Shown here: piece after piece, positions 41,349 to 50,463 of the stretch
Position numbering within the stretch: position 1 is the first letter of the stretch
Layout: each line of letters begins with the position of its first letter
Assembly (NCBI RefSeq): GCF_000960995.1
Contig: NZ_CP009435.1
Coordinates: forward strand, 3,410,001 to 3,474,000
Length of the DNA: 64,000 nucleotides
Source of the DNA: Burkholderia glumae LMG 2196 = ATCC 33617
Lineage (GTDB): Bacteria > Pseudomonadota > Gammaproteobacteria > Burkholderiales > Burkholderiaceae
Direction of reading: 5' to 3'
Made by a program: the position numbers and the translations under genes
Notes under the pieces: model-generated
Database searches by the model: none
Told to the model about the DNA's origin: nothing
What the model saw: the letters and a program-made list of their open reading frames with translations, nothing else

Positions 41349-42740
41349 TCAGGCATAACGAAGCGCATCGACGATCTCCATCCGGGCCGCGCGACGGGCC
41401 GGCAGCAACGCGGACAACATCGACACGACCAGCAAGCCCAGGGCGGTACACACGATCAGGTCGTTTTCTCCCCACACGCGAATGATCAGCGGCACCGGCG
41501 AGCGGCCGGGCGGCGTCCAGGTGAGGCCGCCGTGATTGATCGCGCCCGCGAGCAAGGCCGCGCTCGTCACGCCGAGCAGCGCGCCGATCACGCCGAGCAG
41601 CATCCCTTCGCAGAGGAACAGCCGGCGCACGCCGCCGCGGCGCAACCCCATCGCGCGCAGCGTGCCGATTTCGACCGTCCGCTCGAACACCGCGGTGCTC
41701 ATCGTGTTGCCAACCGTGAACAGCACGATCGCGGCGATCAGCAGCGCGACGAAGCCGAACAGCGTCGTGAACATCGCGAGCGCCTGGCCGTAGAACGGAT
41801 TCAGCACGGTGTAGTCGACCACTTCGGTATCCGTATCGCCGAACCGGGTGCGCAGCAGCGTGTCGAGCCGGGCCTTCGCGGCCGGCAGATCCGACGTATG
41901 GCGCAGCTGCACGACGATGGCCGTGGCCTTCGGCGGCTCGTTGCCGTACACCAGGCGCTGCGCTTGCGCGAGATGCAGCCCGACGTACATGTCGTCGTAC
42001 TCCTTGATGCCCTGCCGCTCGGCCTTCACCGCGCGCAGCTCGGCGACATTCGGCGCACCGCGCGCGGTCGCCGCCAGCAGCTCGATGCGGCTGCCGTTCG
42101 CGCCGGCCGGCGAGGCGGCGCGCATCCCGTTGGCGAGCGCCGCGATGTCGCCCGGCAGCGCGGGCGCGTCGGCCGGGCCGGCCGCCCGCTTCGGCGGCTG
42201 GCAGTCGGCTACCTGGAGCGGGGCGCACAATTCGAGCACGCGCGCGAGCCCCGTGCCGATCACCGCCGCGTCTTGCGCCGTGCCGGTGAGCGCCATCGGC
42301 GGAATCGTGACCGGGAAGCGATAGTCGTTCCATTCGCGCATCCGGTTCTGGTCGGCCACCCGCACGCCGAGCGCAAGCGCGGTGCGCGACAGGCCCGCAT
42401 CGAAGTTGCCGGCGATGCCCTGCAGCTGCAGCGTCGGCGTCGCCACCAGCAGCATCGGCGCCAGCACGGGATCGGCCTTCACCGCGTCGATGATCGTCTG
42501 GTAATTGCCGATTCCGTACTCGGATGGATTGCCGCTGCCGAATTCGTAGAACCCCTTGCGCTCGATCTGCAAGTGGCCGCCGTATTTCACGTAGTCCGTC
42601 TGCAGGCCATACGTGATGTTGCGCGTATAGCCGCCGAACAGCAGCACCGCGTGGGCGCCCACGATCATCGCCAGCAGGGTCGTGATCGAGCGGCGGCGGT
42701 TGCGCAGCAGGTTGCGCAGCGCGAGAGAAAGCGTCTTCAT
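41349..42740 (-). CDS. MacB/LolC-like ABC transporter permease (FtsX family)
   Basis: The protein of 463 residues begins MKTLSLALRNLLRNRRRSITTLLAMIVGAHAVLLFGGY, an N-terminal membrane helix after a basic segment. A large periplasmic domain of about 250 residues (the MacB-PCD position) follows, then three C-terminal helices: LFGFVALLIAAIVLFTVGNTMSTAVFERTVEIGTLRAMGLRR is the FtsX core with its coupling helix, then a pair near the end. This topology is that of type VII (mechanotransmission) ABC systems such as MacB and LolCE, which drive periplasmic events instead of classical transport through the membrane. Its start overlaps the ATPase stop (ATGA). Confidence 0.9.
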   Translation of the reverse strand: MKTLSLALRNLLRNRRRSITTLLAMIVGAHAVLLFGGYTRNITYGLQTDYVKYGGHLQIERKGFYEFGSGNPSEYGIGNYQTIIDAVKADPVLAPMLLVATPTLQLQGIAGNFDAGLSRTALALGVRVADQNRMREWNDYRFPVTIPPMALTGTAQDAAVIGTGLARVLELCAPLQVADCQPPKRAAGPADAPALPGDIAALANGMRAASPAGANGSRIELLAATARGAPNVAELRAVKAERQGIKEYDDMYVGLHLAQAQRLVYGNEPPKATAIVVQLRHTSDLPAAKARLDTLLRTRFGDTDTEVVDYTVLNPFYGQALAMFTTLFGFVALLIAAIVLFTVGNTMSTAVFERTVEIGTLRAMGLRRGGVRRLFLCEGMLLGVIGALLGVTSAALLAGAINHGGLTWTPPGRSPVPLIIRVWGENDLIVCTALGLLVVSMLSALLPARRAARMEIVDALRYA

Positions 42741-43447
42741 GCAAGGACCTCACGAGTATCGGCATGCGTGAGCGCTGATACGCAGCCGTCGGCGATGTGG
42801 ATCACGTCGTCGCCCGCGGCGAGCACCTGCGGGTCGTGCGACGAAATCACGAAGGACACGCGCCGCTCGCGCTGCAGCCGCTTCATCAGCGCGATGATCT
42901 GCTGGCCGGTCTTGCTGTCGAGGTTGGCGGTCGGCTCGTCCGCCAGCACCAGGTTGGGTGCCGCAACGAGCGCACGCGCGATCGCGACGCGCTGGCGCTG
43001 GCCGCCGGACAGCTGGCCCGGACGATGATGCGCCTTGTCGGCCAGCCCGACCGCATCGAGCATGTCGCGCACGCGCTGCGCACGCTCCGCCTGGGTCAGC
43101 CGCATGCCGGCCAGCAGCAGCGGATACTCGACGTTCTCGTGCGCCGTGAGCACCGGCAGCAGATTGAAGTTCTGGAACACGAAGCCGAGCCGGCGCGCGC
43201 GGAAATCCGACAGCGCGTCGTCCGAGAGGCGGCCCACGTCTTCGCCGGCGACGACGATGCGGCCGCGATCGGGCCGGTCGACGCAGCCGACGAGATTCAG
43301 CAGCGTCGACTTCCCGCTGCCGGACGCGCCGGCGATCACGGTGAATCTTCCGTCGCGAATCTCGAGCGTGACGTCGCGCAGCGCGGTCACGTTGACGGAA
43401 CCCATCAGATACGACTTCTCAACGGCTTCGAGTTTTACGGCGTTCAT
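42737..43447 (-). CDS. ABC transporter ATP-binding protein (LolD/MacB-type)
   Basis: The 236-residue protein has all ATPase motifs: Walker A GASGSGKST, Q-loop VFQNFNLLP, signature LSGGQRQRVAIARAL, Walker B LVLADEPTANLD and H-loop ISSHD. The NFNLLP and LDSKTG features place it in the LolD/MacB/FtsE group, which partners FtsX-type permeases. It is first in the leftward operon ATPase-permease-lipoprotein-DJ-1-LolA-like-barrel. The likely role is to power a trans-envelope step in which the LolA-like protein carries a hydrophobic substrate. Its proximity to the biosynthetic genes suggests export of, or resistance to, the product. Confidence 0.93.
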   Translation of the reverse strand: MNAVKLEAVEKSYLMGSVNVTALRDVTLEIRDGRFTVIAGASGSGKSTLLNLVGCVDRPDRGRIVVAGEDVGRLSDDALSDFRARRLGFVFQNFNLLPVLTAHENVEYPLLLAGMRLTQAERAQRVRDMLDAVGLADKAHHRPGQLSGGQRQRVAIARALVAAPNLVLADEPTANLDSKTGQQIIALMKRLQRERRVSFVISSHDPQVLAAGDDVIHIADGCVSALTHADTREVLA

Positions 43448-43699
43448 GGTCTCGATCTACGAAGTTGGCGGCCCACGACAGCAGGAGCGATCGCGCTGCG
43501 CAGAATATCAACTTGGCGCGCGCGGCAAACCTGTTCGATGGGGCAGCGCGGCGCTTGCAAGCGCTCACGCACGGCGCGCGAGGTCAGGCCGTACCCGCGC
43601 GCGGCGGGCAACGCGCCATGCGTCGCCTGGCCTGCGCGTTCGCACGGGCCAGCGCGGCGCCCGCGCCCCCGCTTGCCCCGGCTCTGGTTTCAGACCGGC

Positions 43700-43888
43700 A
43701 TGCTGGTCAATCCACCTCCCGGGTTCGTCCTGCGCCGCCCGCAAGCCGCGGCGGCCGATCGGCTGTTGCGCTTTCCTTGCGCCGGCGGCGGATCGCTCTC
43801 GTATCGGCGCTGGGCGCTCGCGCTGCCGGGCTGGCTCGAAGTCGCCGCCGTCGAGCCGCCGGGGCGCCGCATCGGCTCGCCTCAGTGA
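43700..43888 (+). pseudogene. Truncated type II thioesterase (GrsT/RifR-like) remnant
   Basis: A short reading frame of 62 residues starting MLVNPPPGFVLRRPQ contains RLLRFPCAGGGSLSYRRWALALPG followed by VEPPGRR. This matches the N-terminal 60 or so residues of editing thioesterases linked to NRPS/PKS clusters (FPxAGGxxxxFxxWxxxLP...VxxPGR). It stops at a TGA before the GHSxG nucleophile, and I find no continuation in any frame downstream, so it is a decayed fragment. It lies beyond the transporter module, facing the DUF3683-type gene, and suggests that the cluster once extended here or that the right border was rearranged. The rest of the ~640-base gap (43448-44089) holds no other gene I recognise. 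Confidence 0.6.
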
Positions 43889-44089
43889 AAGGGCAAGGCC
43901 ACGCGCGTGACGAGGTCCGCCCCAGGCGCGAGCGTCCGGCCTGAAAGCTGCCTGCGGCCGGTGCCGCGACAAAGGCCCGACAGGTCCCGGCCGCGGGCCG
44001 CCGCGCGCCCGCGCCCCCCTCGCGATCCGCCTCGTCGAGGGCGTGCCGCCGCCATGCTGTCCACGCCTGGCTGCCGGCGGCCCCGAGGC

Positions 44090-47000
44090 TCACACCAGCA
44101 CGCGCTCGATCCCGCCGTGGTTGGCGCGCGCCACATAGTCGGCCATCCAGTTCTCGCCCAGCAGGCTGCGCGCGATCTCGACCACGATGTAGTCGGCCTC
44201 GATGCCGGCATCCTCGTTGTAGCGCGACAGCCCCTGCAGGCACGACGGGCAGCTCGTCAGGATCTTCACGTCCGCCTGGCCCGCCACGGCCGCGCCGTCA
44301 CCCGACACCACCGGAATGTTGCGCAGCCGCGCCGCCCCCTTGCGGATCTCCTCCTCCTTGCGGAAGCGGATCTGCGTCGACACGTCCGGCCGCGTGACCG
44401 CCAGCGTGCCCGACTCCCCGCAGCAGCGGTCGTTCTTGGCGATCCGGTAGCCGTCCCGCTCCGCGCCCATCAGCTCGTTGACCAGCTTGACCGGGTCCAT
44501 TGTCTTGATCGGCGTGTGGCACGGGTCGTGGTACATGTAGCGCGTGCCCGTCACCCCCTCCAGTTTCATCCCCTTCTCGAGCAGGAACTCGTGGATGTCG
44601 ATGATCCGGCAGCCCGGGAAGATCTTGTCGAATTCATAGCCGGCCAGCTGGTCGTAGCAGGTGCCGCACGACACCACCACCGTCTTGATGTCGAGATAAT
44701 TCAGCGTGTTCGCCACGCGGTGGAACAGCACCCGGTTGTCGGTGACGATCTGCTCGGCCTTGTCGTACTGCCCCGAGCCGCGCTGCGGATACCCGCAGCA
44801 GAGGTAGCCCGGCGGCAGCACCGTCTGCACCCCGGCCTCCCACAGCATCGCCTGCGTGGCCAGACCGACCTGCGAGAACAGCCGCTCCGAGCCGCAGCCC
44901 GGAAAGTAGAACACCGCCTCCGAATCGACCGAGGTGGTCTTCGGGTTGCGGATGATCGGCACGATCTTGTTGTCCTCGATGTCCAGCAGCGCCCGCGCCG
45001 TCTTCTTCGGCAGGTTGCCCGGCATCTTCTTGTTCACGAAGTGGATCACCTGCTCGACCACCGGCGCCTTGCCGGTGGTCGCCGGCGGCCGCGCCGTCTG
45101 CTTCCTGGCCAGCGTCTTCAGCAGGTCGTTGGCCAGGCGCTGCGCCTTGTAGCCCACGCCCATCATCACGCTGCGCGCGGCGTTGATGGTCCGCGCATTG
45201 GTGGCGTTCAGGAAGAACATGCCCGCCGCCTGGCCCGGATTGAACTTCTTCTTGCCCATCTTGCGCAGCAGGTTGCGCATGTTCATCGTCACGTCGCCGA
45301 AGTCGATCTTGACCGGGCACGGCGTGGCGCACTTGTGGCAGACCGTGCAGTGATCGGCCACGTCGTTGAACTCGTCCCAGTGCTGGATCGACACGCCGCG
45401 CCGCGTCTGCTCCTCGTACAGGAACGCCTCGACCAGCAGCGAGGTCGCCAGTATCTTGTTGCGCGGGCTGTACAGCAGGTTCGCGCGCGGCACGTGCGTC
45501 GCGCAGACCGGCTTGCACTTGCCGCAGCGCAGGCAGTCCTTGACCGACTCGGCGATCGCGCCGATGTCGGACTGCTGCATGATCAGCGACTCGTAGCCCA
45601 TCAGCCCGAAGCTCGGCGTATAGGCGTTGCGCAGGTCCGCCCCCTCCATCAGCTTGCCCTGGTTGAAGCGGCCGTGCGGATCGACGCGATGCTTGTACTC
45701 GCGGAATTCGCGCAGCTCCTCCTCGGTCAGGAATTCGAGCTTGGTGATGCCGATGCCGTGCTCGCCCGAGATCACGCCGTCGAGCGAGCGCGCGATCCGC
45801 ATGATGCGCGCCACCGCGACGTGCGCGTCCTGCAGCATCTCGTAGTTGTCGGAATTGACCGGAATATTGGTGTGGACGTTGCCGTCGCCCGCGTGCATGT
45901 GCAGCGCCACGAACACGCGCCCGCGCAGCACCCGCTTGTGGATCGCCTGCGCCTCGTCGAGGATCGGCTTGAACGCCCCGCCGTTGAAGATCGCGCGCAG
46001 CTCCGCGCGCAGCTCCTGCTTCCACGACACGCGGATCGTGCGGTCCTGCATGATGTGGAATACCGTCGCCTCGGGCTGCGCGTCGGCGCGCGCGGCGAAG
46101 CCCGCCGCGAGCTTCCCGTGGCCGAGCTGCACGAGGTAGTGCTGCGCCTCGCGCAGCGGCATGTCGAGCCGCTCGCGCAGGAATTCCCAGCGCGCGCGCA
46201 CCTGGCGCAGCAGTTCCAGCGCGTGCTGGACGCGGTCCTCGAGCAGTTCGGCGCTGGGGATCTCGTTGGCGTCGTCGCTCTTGCCAAGCGGCAGGTCCCC
46301 GGTGCGGAAGAACGCCTCGAGCGCCTCGAGCAGCTGCAGCTTGTTCTTGATCGACAGCTCGATGTTGATGCGCTCGATCGCGTCGGTGTACTCGCCCATC
46401 CGGTTCAGCGGGATCACGACGTCTTCGTTGATCTTGAACGCGTTGGTGTGCTTGGCGATCGCCGCGGTGCGGCTGCGGTCGAGCCAGAAGCGCTTGCGCG
46501 CCTCGGCGCTGACCGCCACGAAGCCCTCGCCGCTCTTGCCGTTGGCCATCCGGATCACCTCCGAGGTGGCCGCGGCCACCGCGTCGGCGTCGTCGCCGAC
46601 GATGTCGCCGATCAGCACCATCTTCGGGAACGCATTGCGCTTGCTCTTGGTGGCATAGCCGACCGCGCGCAGGTAGCGCTCGTCCAGATGCTCCAGGCCG
46701 GCGAGGATCGCGCCGCCCTGCTTCGAGGTCTCGAACAGGTAGTCCTTGATCTCGACGATGCTCGGGATCGCCTCGCGCGCCTGGCCGAAGAATTCGAGGC
46801 AGACGGTGCGCGTGTGCGCGGGCATCTTGTGCAAGATCCAGCGCGCCGAGGTGATGAGCCCGTCGCAGCCCTCCTTCTGCACGCCCGGCAGGCCCGCCAG
46901 GAACTTGTCGGTGACGTCCTTGCCGAGCCCTTCCTTGCGAAAGCGCCGGCCCTCGATCTCGAGCATCTCGCTCTTGATCAGCTTCTCGCCCGGCGCGTGG

Positions 47001-48103
47001 GCGCCGTCGAACCATTTCAGCTCGAAGCGCGCGAGCGCGACGTCGTGGATCTTGCCCTGATTGTGCTCCTGGCGCGTGACCTCGAGCCAGTTGCCGTCCG
47101 GATCGACCATCCGCCACCAGGCCAGGTTGTCGAGCGCGGTGCCCCACAGCACGGCCTTCTTGCCGCCCGCGTTCATCGCCACGTTGCCGCCGATGCACGA
47201 CGCGTCGAGCGAGGTCGGATCGACCGCGAACACGTAGCCGGCCGCCTCGGCCGCCTCGGTCACGCGGCGCGTGACGACGCCCGCGCCGGAGAAGATGGTC
47301 GGCACCTTGTGCGCGACGCCGGGCAGCTCGGTCAGCTCGACCGCGCCGAGCTGCTCGAGCTTCTCGGTGTTGATCACGGCCGAGAACGGCGTGAGCGGCA
47401 CCGCGCCGCCCGTGTAGCCGGTGCCGCCGCCGCGCGGGATCACGGTCAGGCCCAGCTCGATGCAGGCTTTCACGAGCGCGGCGATCTCCGCCTCGGTGTC
47501 GGGCGTGAGGATCACGAACGGGTATTCGACGCGCCAGTCGGTGGCGTCGGTCACGTGCGAGACGCGCGCCAGCCCGTCGAAGCGGATGTTGTCCTTCTGC
47601 GTGCAGCGGCCGAGCGCCTTGGTGGCGCGGCGGCGCAGCTCGGCCATCTGCTCGAACTCGCGCGCGAACGCGTCGACCGCGCCGCGCGCGGCCACCGTCA
47701 GCAGCGCCACGCGCGAGGCGCGGTCGTGGCCCGCGTCGTCGTCGTGCGTGCTGAGGTCGGCCTGGCGCCGCTTGTCGATCTCGGCGAGCCGGTGGTTCAG
47801 CGCGTCCACCAGCATCTGGCGCCGCTTCGGGTTGTCGAGCAGGTCGTCCTGCAGGTACGGGTTGCGACGCACCACCCAGATGTCGCCGAGCACTTCGTAC
47901 AGCATGCGGATCGCCCGGCTCGCGCGATGTTCGCCGCGCAATACATCGAACAGGTGCCAGGCCCGCTCGTCCAGCAGACGAAGGACGATCTCGCGATCGG
48001 CAAACGAGGTGTAGTTATACGGTATGTCGCGCGACGGCCGGTGTACTCCGTCGAAATCCCAGACGCGATCGAGCAGGTAGGACAGGGGTTGTCGGGCGTT
48101 CAT
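44090..48103 (-). CDS. Large FAD-linked oxidoreductase with Fe-S and CCG domains (DUF3683-type)
   Basis: The protein has 1337 residues. After an N-terminal region resembling DUF3683 comes a PCMH-type FAD-binding domain (VIPRGGGTGYTGGAVPLTP) and a GlcD-like FAD-oxidase C-terminal domain (HAGDGNVHTNIP, SGEHGIG). Two 4Fe-4S clusters follow (CLRCGKCKPVCATHVPR and CTVCHKCATPCPV), then two CCG domains (YFPGCGSERL/LCCGYPQRGSG and VSCGTCYDQ/DRCCGESG), as in GlpC/LldE and heterodisulfide reductase B. It is a fusion of the parts of a D-lactate/glycolate-dehydrogenase-like enzyme and would oxidise a 2-hydroxy acid and pass electrons to the chain. Such giant fusions are common single-copy genes in Burkholderiales, so it probably marks core chromosome. 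An IS481-family element sits 46 bp upstream of its start. Confidence 0.9.
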   Translation of the reverse strand: MNARQPLSYLLDRVWDFDGVHRPSRDIPYNYTSFADREIVLRLLDERAWHLFDVLRGEHRASRAIRMLYEVLGDIWVVRRNPYLQDDLLDNPKRRQMLVDALNHRLAEIDKRRQADLSTHDDDAGHDRASRVALLTVAARGAVDAFAREFEQMAELRRRATKALGRCTQKDNIRFDGLARVSHVTDATDWRVEYPFVILTPDTEAEIAALVKACIELGLTVIPRGGGTGYTGGAVPLTPFSAVINTEKLEQLGAVELTELPGVAHKVPTIFSGAGVVTRRVTEAAEAAGYVFAVDPTSLDASCIGGNVAMNAGGKKAVLWGTALDNLAWWRMVDPDGNWLEVTRQEHNQGKIHDVALARFELKWFDGAHAPGEKLIKSEMLEIEGRRFRKEGLGKDVTDKFLAGLPGVQKEGCDGLITSARWILHKMPAHTRTVCLEFFGQAREAIPSIVEIKDYLFETSKQGGAILAGLEHLDERYLRAVGYATKSKRNAFPKMVLIGDIVGDDADAVAAATSEVIRMANGKSGEGFVAVSAEARKRFWLDRSRTAAIAKHTNAFKINEDVVIPLNRMGEYTDAIERINIELSIKNKLQLLEALEAFFRTGDLPLGKSDDANEIPSAELLEDRVQHALELLRQVRARWEFLRERLDMPLREAQHYLVQLGHGKLAAGFAARADAQPEATVFHIMQDRTIRVSWKQELRAELRAIFNGGAFKPILDEAQAIHKRVLRGRVFVALHMHAGDGNVHTNIPVNSDNYEMLQDAHVAVARIMRIARSLDGVISGEHGIGITKLEFLTEEELREFREYKHRVDPHGRFNQGKLMEGADLRNAYTPSFGLMGYESLIMQQSDIGAIAESVKDCLRCGKCKPVCATHVPRANLLYSPRNKILATSLLVEAFLYEEQTRRGVSIQHWDEFNDVADHCTVCHKCATPCPVKIDFGDVTMNMRNLLRKMGKKKFNPGQAAGMFFLNATNARTINAARSVMMGVGYKAQRLANDLLKTLARKQTARPPATTGKAPVVEQVIHFVNKKMPGNLPKKTARALLDIEDNKIVPIIRNPKTTSVDSEAVFYFPGCGSERLFSQVGLATQAMLWEAGVQTVLPPGYLCCGYPQRGSGQYDKAEQIVTDNRVLFHRVANTLNYLDIKTVVVSCGTCYDQLAGYEFDKIFPGCRIIDIHEFLLEKGMKLEGVTGTRYMYHDPCHTPIKTMDPVKLVNELMGAERDGYRIAKNDRCCGESGTLAVTRPDVSTQIRFRKEEEIRKGAARLRNIPVVSGDGAAVAGQADVKILTSCPSCLQGLSRYNEDAGIEADYIVVEIARSLLGENWMADYVARANHGGIERVLV

Positions 48104-48149
48104 GGGGATCGACGAAACAAGAGGTTACGCAACCGGACACAAGATGATC

Positions 48150-49364
48150 TGTAGAAGTTCAGACTTGATCTGACAGTAAGGCCTTGCCAAGAGGCGGGGT
48201 TACCCGTTTTGATAGAGGTGCGAATCTTCATCAAAACAGCGCGCAAGCGCCAAGGAGTAACCCCGTGAGTAGTCTCAACCAAAATGTCATCCGCCACAAG
48301 ATCGGTCTGCTGAATCTGGCCGCCGAGCTGGGCAACGTGTCGAAAGCCTGCAAGGTGATGGGGCTGTCGCGCGATACGTTCTACCGCTATCAGAACGCCG
48401 TGGCCGAGGGCGGCGTCGATGCCCTGTTCGACAGCAATCGGCGCAAGCCGAATCCCAAGAATCGAGTCGATGAAGCGACGGAAATCGCCGTGCTGGCCTA
48501 TGCCATCGAGCAGCCCGCCCACGGGCAGGTTCGGGTCAGCAACGAATTACGCCGGCGCGGCATTTTCGTGTCTGCATCCGGCGTTCGTTCGATCTGGCTG
48601 CGTCACGCGTTGTCGTCCTTCAAGCTGAGGCTCGTGGCGCTGGAGAAGCAGGTCGCTGAAAAAGGCATCGTGCTGAGCGAGGACCAGGTGGCCGCGCTGG
48701 AAAGAAAGCAGGACGACGATGTGGCTCATGGCGAAATCGAAACCGCTCATCCCGGCTATCTGGGCTCGCAGGACACGTTCTACGTGGGCACGATCAAGGG
48801 CGTAGGCCGGATTTACCAGCAGACCTTCGTCGACACCTACAGCAAAGTGGCGATGGCCAAGCTGTACACGACCAAGACGCCGATCACGGCGGCCGATCTG
48901 CTCAATGACCGGGTGTTGCCGTTCTTCGAGGAGCACGGCATGGGTGTGATCCGCATGCTGACCGATCGAGGCACGGAGTATTGCGGCAAGCCGGAATCGC
49001 ACGATTATCAGCTGTACCTGGCGCTGAACGACATCGAGCACACCAAAACCAAGGCGCGACATCCGCAGACCAATGGCATCTGCGAGCGGTTCCATAAAAC
49101 CATCCTGCAGGAGTTTTATCAGGTCGCGTTCCGCCACAAGCTCTATCTGACGCTGGCGGAACTGCAGGTCGATCTCGATACTTGGCTGATGTACTACAAC
49201 GGCGAGCGAACGCATCAAGGTAAGATGTGTTGTGGTCGCACGCCTTTGCAGACGCTCATCGCGGGCAAGGAGGTGTGGAAGGAGAAAGTGAGCCACCTGA
49301 ATCTGATCTGACAGTCACGCACCGTCGGAACGGGTAACTGTCAGATCGGGTCGCGACTTCTACA
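48150..49364 (+). mobile_element. IS481-family insertion sequence, copy 1
   Basis: The element is 1215 bp. Its imperfect terminal inverted repeats begin TGTAGAAGT and share GATCTGACAGT further in. It is flanked by a 7-bp direct repeat GATGATC (48143-48149 and 49365-49371), a clean target-site duplication. A transposase gene fills the interior. The second copy at 56460-57674 is the same length and encodes an identical protein in the opposite orientation, so transposition is recent. It has landed 46 bp upstream of the DUF3683-type gene and probably separates that gene from its native promoter. Confidence 0.95.
48265..49311 (+). CDS. IS481-family transposase (copy 1)
   Basis: The protein has 348 residues from a GTG at 48265 that follows AAGGAG at the right spacing; longer in-frame starts from 48184 lack this. 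The N-terminal part is a helix-turn-helix (AAELGNVSKACKVMGLSRDTFYRYQ). The C-terminal integrase-type catalytic core has the DDE residues in FVDTYSKVA (first D), LTDRGTEYCG (second D) and NGICERFHKTILQEF (E). The sequence is intact and identical to that of the copy at 56513-57559, so the element is probably still active. Confidence 0.95.
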   Translation: MSSLNQNVIRHKIGLLNLAAELGNVSKACKVMGLSRDTFYRYQNAVAEGGVDALFDSNRRKPNPKNRVDEATEIAVLAYAIEQPAHGQVRVSNELRRRGIFVSASGVRSIWLRHALSSFKLRLVALEKQVAEKGIVLSEDQVAALERKQDDDVAHGEIETAHPGYLGSQDTFYVGTIKGVGRIYQQTFVDTYSKVAMAKLYTTKTPITAADLLNDRVLPFFEEHGMGVIRMLTDRGTEYCGKPESHDYQLYLALNDIEHTKTKARHPQTNGICERFHKTILQEFYQVAFRHKLYLTLAELQVDLDTWLMYYNGERTHQGKMCCGRTPLQTLIAGKEVWKEKVSHLNLI

Positions 49365-49425
49365 GATGATCGCGAGGCAATCTTCAACCTTCAGGCCGAG
49401 ACGACATGTTCGAAACCGCATCGGA

Positions 49426-49674
49426 CTAGCCCACCACGACCGCGTGGATCACATCGAATGCGCGCTTCGCGATCACGGCCGTCAGCACGCCGATCAGCGG
49501 CGGCGCAAGCACGCCGGTCACGCCGAGCAGCACGCGGCCCGGCACCGGCAGCCCGGGCCGCTTCCACGCGATGTAGAGCGCAGCGGGCGGCATGAACAGG
49601 ATCGACAGAACATAGGCCTTGTACGTCAACCCATGGCGCGCCACGAACGCTCCAATCTTTTCCTTGAACGACAT
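49426..49674 (-). CDS. Small hypothetical inner-membrane protein
   Basis: The 82-residue protein MSFKEKIGAFVARHGL... has two predicted membrane helices, about residues 19-36 (YVLSILFMPPAALYIAW) and 45-70 (GRVLLGVTGVLAPPLIGVLTAVIA). I do not recognise the family. It lies 12 bp downstream of the LuxR gene on the same strand and is probably co-transcribed with it. GC content and codon use look native. Confidence 0.6.
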   Translation of the reverse strand: MSFKEKIGAFVARHGLTYKAYVLSILFMPPAALYIAWKRPGLPVPGRVLLGVTGVLAPPLIGVLTAVIAKRAFDVIHAVVVG

Positions 49675-49686
49675 ATCTCGACTCTC

Positions 49687-50463
49687 CTAGATCAGGCCCA
49701 GACGGCTGACTTTCGCCACCGCCTGCGCGCGGTTGGTGACACGCAGCTTTTCGTATACGTTGGTCAGATGAAACTTGACCGTGCGCTCCGACATGCACAG
49801 GATTCGCCCGATTTCCCAAGCAGTCTTGCCTTCGACGACCCACTTGACGACTTCGGACTCCTTCCTGGTGAATTGAAACCCCTCGCCGTCGGCGCTTCCC
49901 ACACCATCCGTCTCGGCCGCGGGCATTCGCGCCTCGCCATGGCTGCGATCCGGGATCTTCTGCGTCAGCGCCGCATGCAGATGCATGGCGATGAAACTCA
50001 GGATCAGGGCCGAGTGCAGCGACTCGTCCTCGCATTTCAGCTGCAGCACCGTGCGGATCGCGGCGGGGTCGCCAGACGAGGCACCGATGCAGGCCACGAT
50101 GCCCTGCCCGCGCATGTACGATGCGACATCGGCCTCCGACGCATGCAGCGACGACCTGTCGGTATCGAGATCGCGCCAGCGATACGTGTGATCCTGCTGG
50201 TCGGACAAGGCAAAGCAATCGAGGTATCGGTCGATGTCGAGCGTGGACCCGAACAGCGTCACGCCCCGCCGGGCGTCCGCGAGATTGACGAGCGTCCCGT
50301 AGCGATAAATCAGCCCGTGCGGCCGCGTATCGCCACGGCCCTCGTGCAGGATCAGGCACCTGTCGAACGGAATCACCTTCCTGATCTTTTCAGCCAGTTG
50401 ATCGAAACCTTCCGTCAAGCCGTTGGGGCGAAGAATATCGCCGATAACGCGAGCAAAAGTCAC
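49687..50463 (-). CDS. Orphan LuxR-family transcriptional regulator
   Basis: The protein of about 258 residues starts with a GTG at 50463 that follows an AGGGGG run; an upstream ATG at 50502 is the alternative. The C-terminal domain is a clear LuxR HTH (FTRKESEVVKWVVEGKTAWEIG, then MSERTVKFHLTNVYEKL and TNRAQAVAKV). The N-terminal ~170 residues have the size of an autoinducer-binding-like domain but I do not see the usual invariant W, Y and D acyl-homoserine-lactone contacts in order. No luxI gene lies nearby, so it is a LuxR solo. It could in principle regulate genes at a distance, including the biosynthetic cluster; nothing in the sequence shows this. Confidence 0.82.
   Translation of the reverse strand: MTFARVIGDILRPNGLTEGFDQLAEKIRKVIPFDRCLILHEGRGDTRPHGLIYRYGTLVNLADARRGVTLFGSTLDIDRYLDCFALSDQQDHTYRWRDLDTDRSSLHASEADVASYMRGQGIVACIGASSGDPAAIRTVLQLKCEDESLHSALILSFIAMHLHAALTQKIPDRSHGEARMPAAETDGVGSADGEGFQFTRKESEVVKWVVEGKTAWEIGRILCMSERTVKFHLTNVYEKLRVTNRAQAVAKVSRLGLI

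Noticed and set aside
43882..44211. Leftward frame ending APGADLVTRVALPFH as the C-terminus of another gene
   Set aside because: The end looks protein-like, but the rest overlaps the 3' end of the DUF3683-type gene in another frame and matches nothing I recognise.
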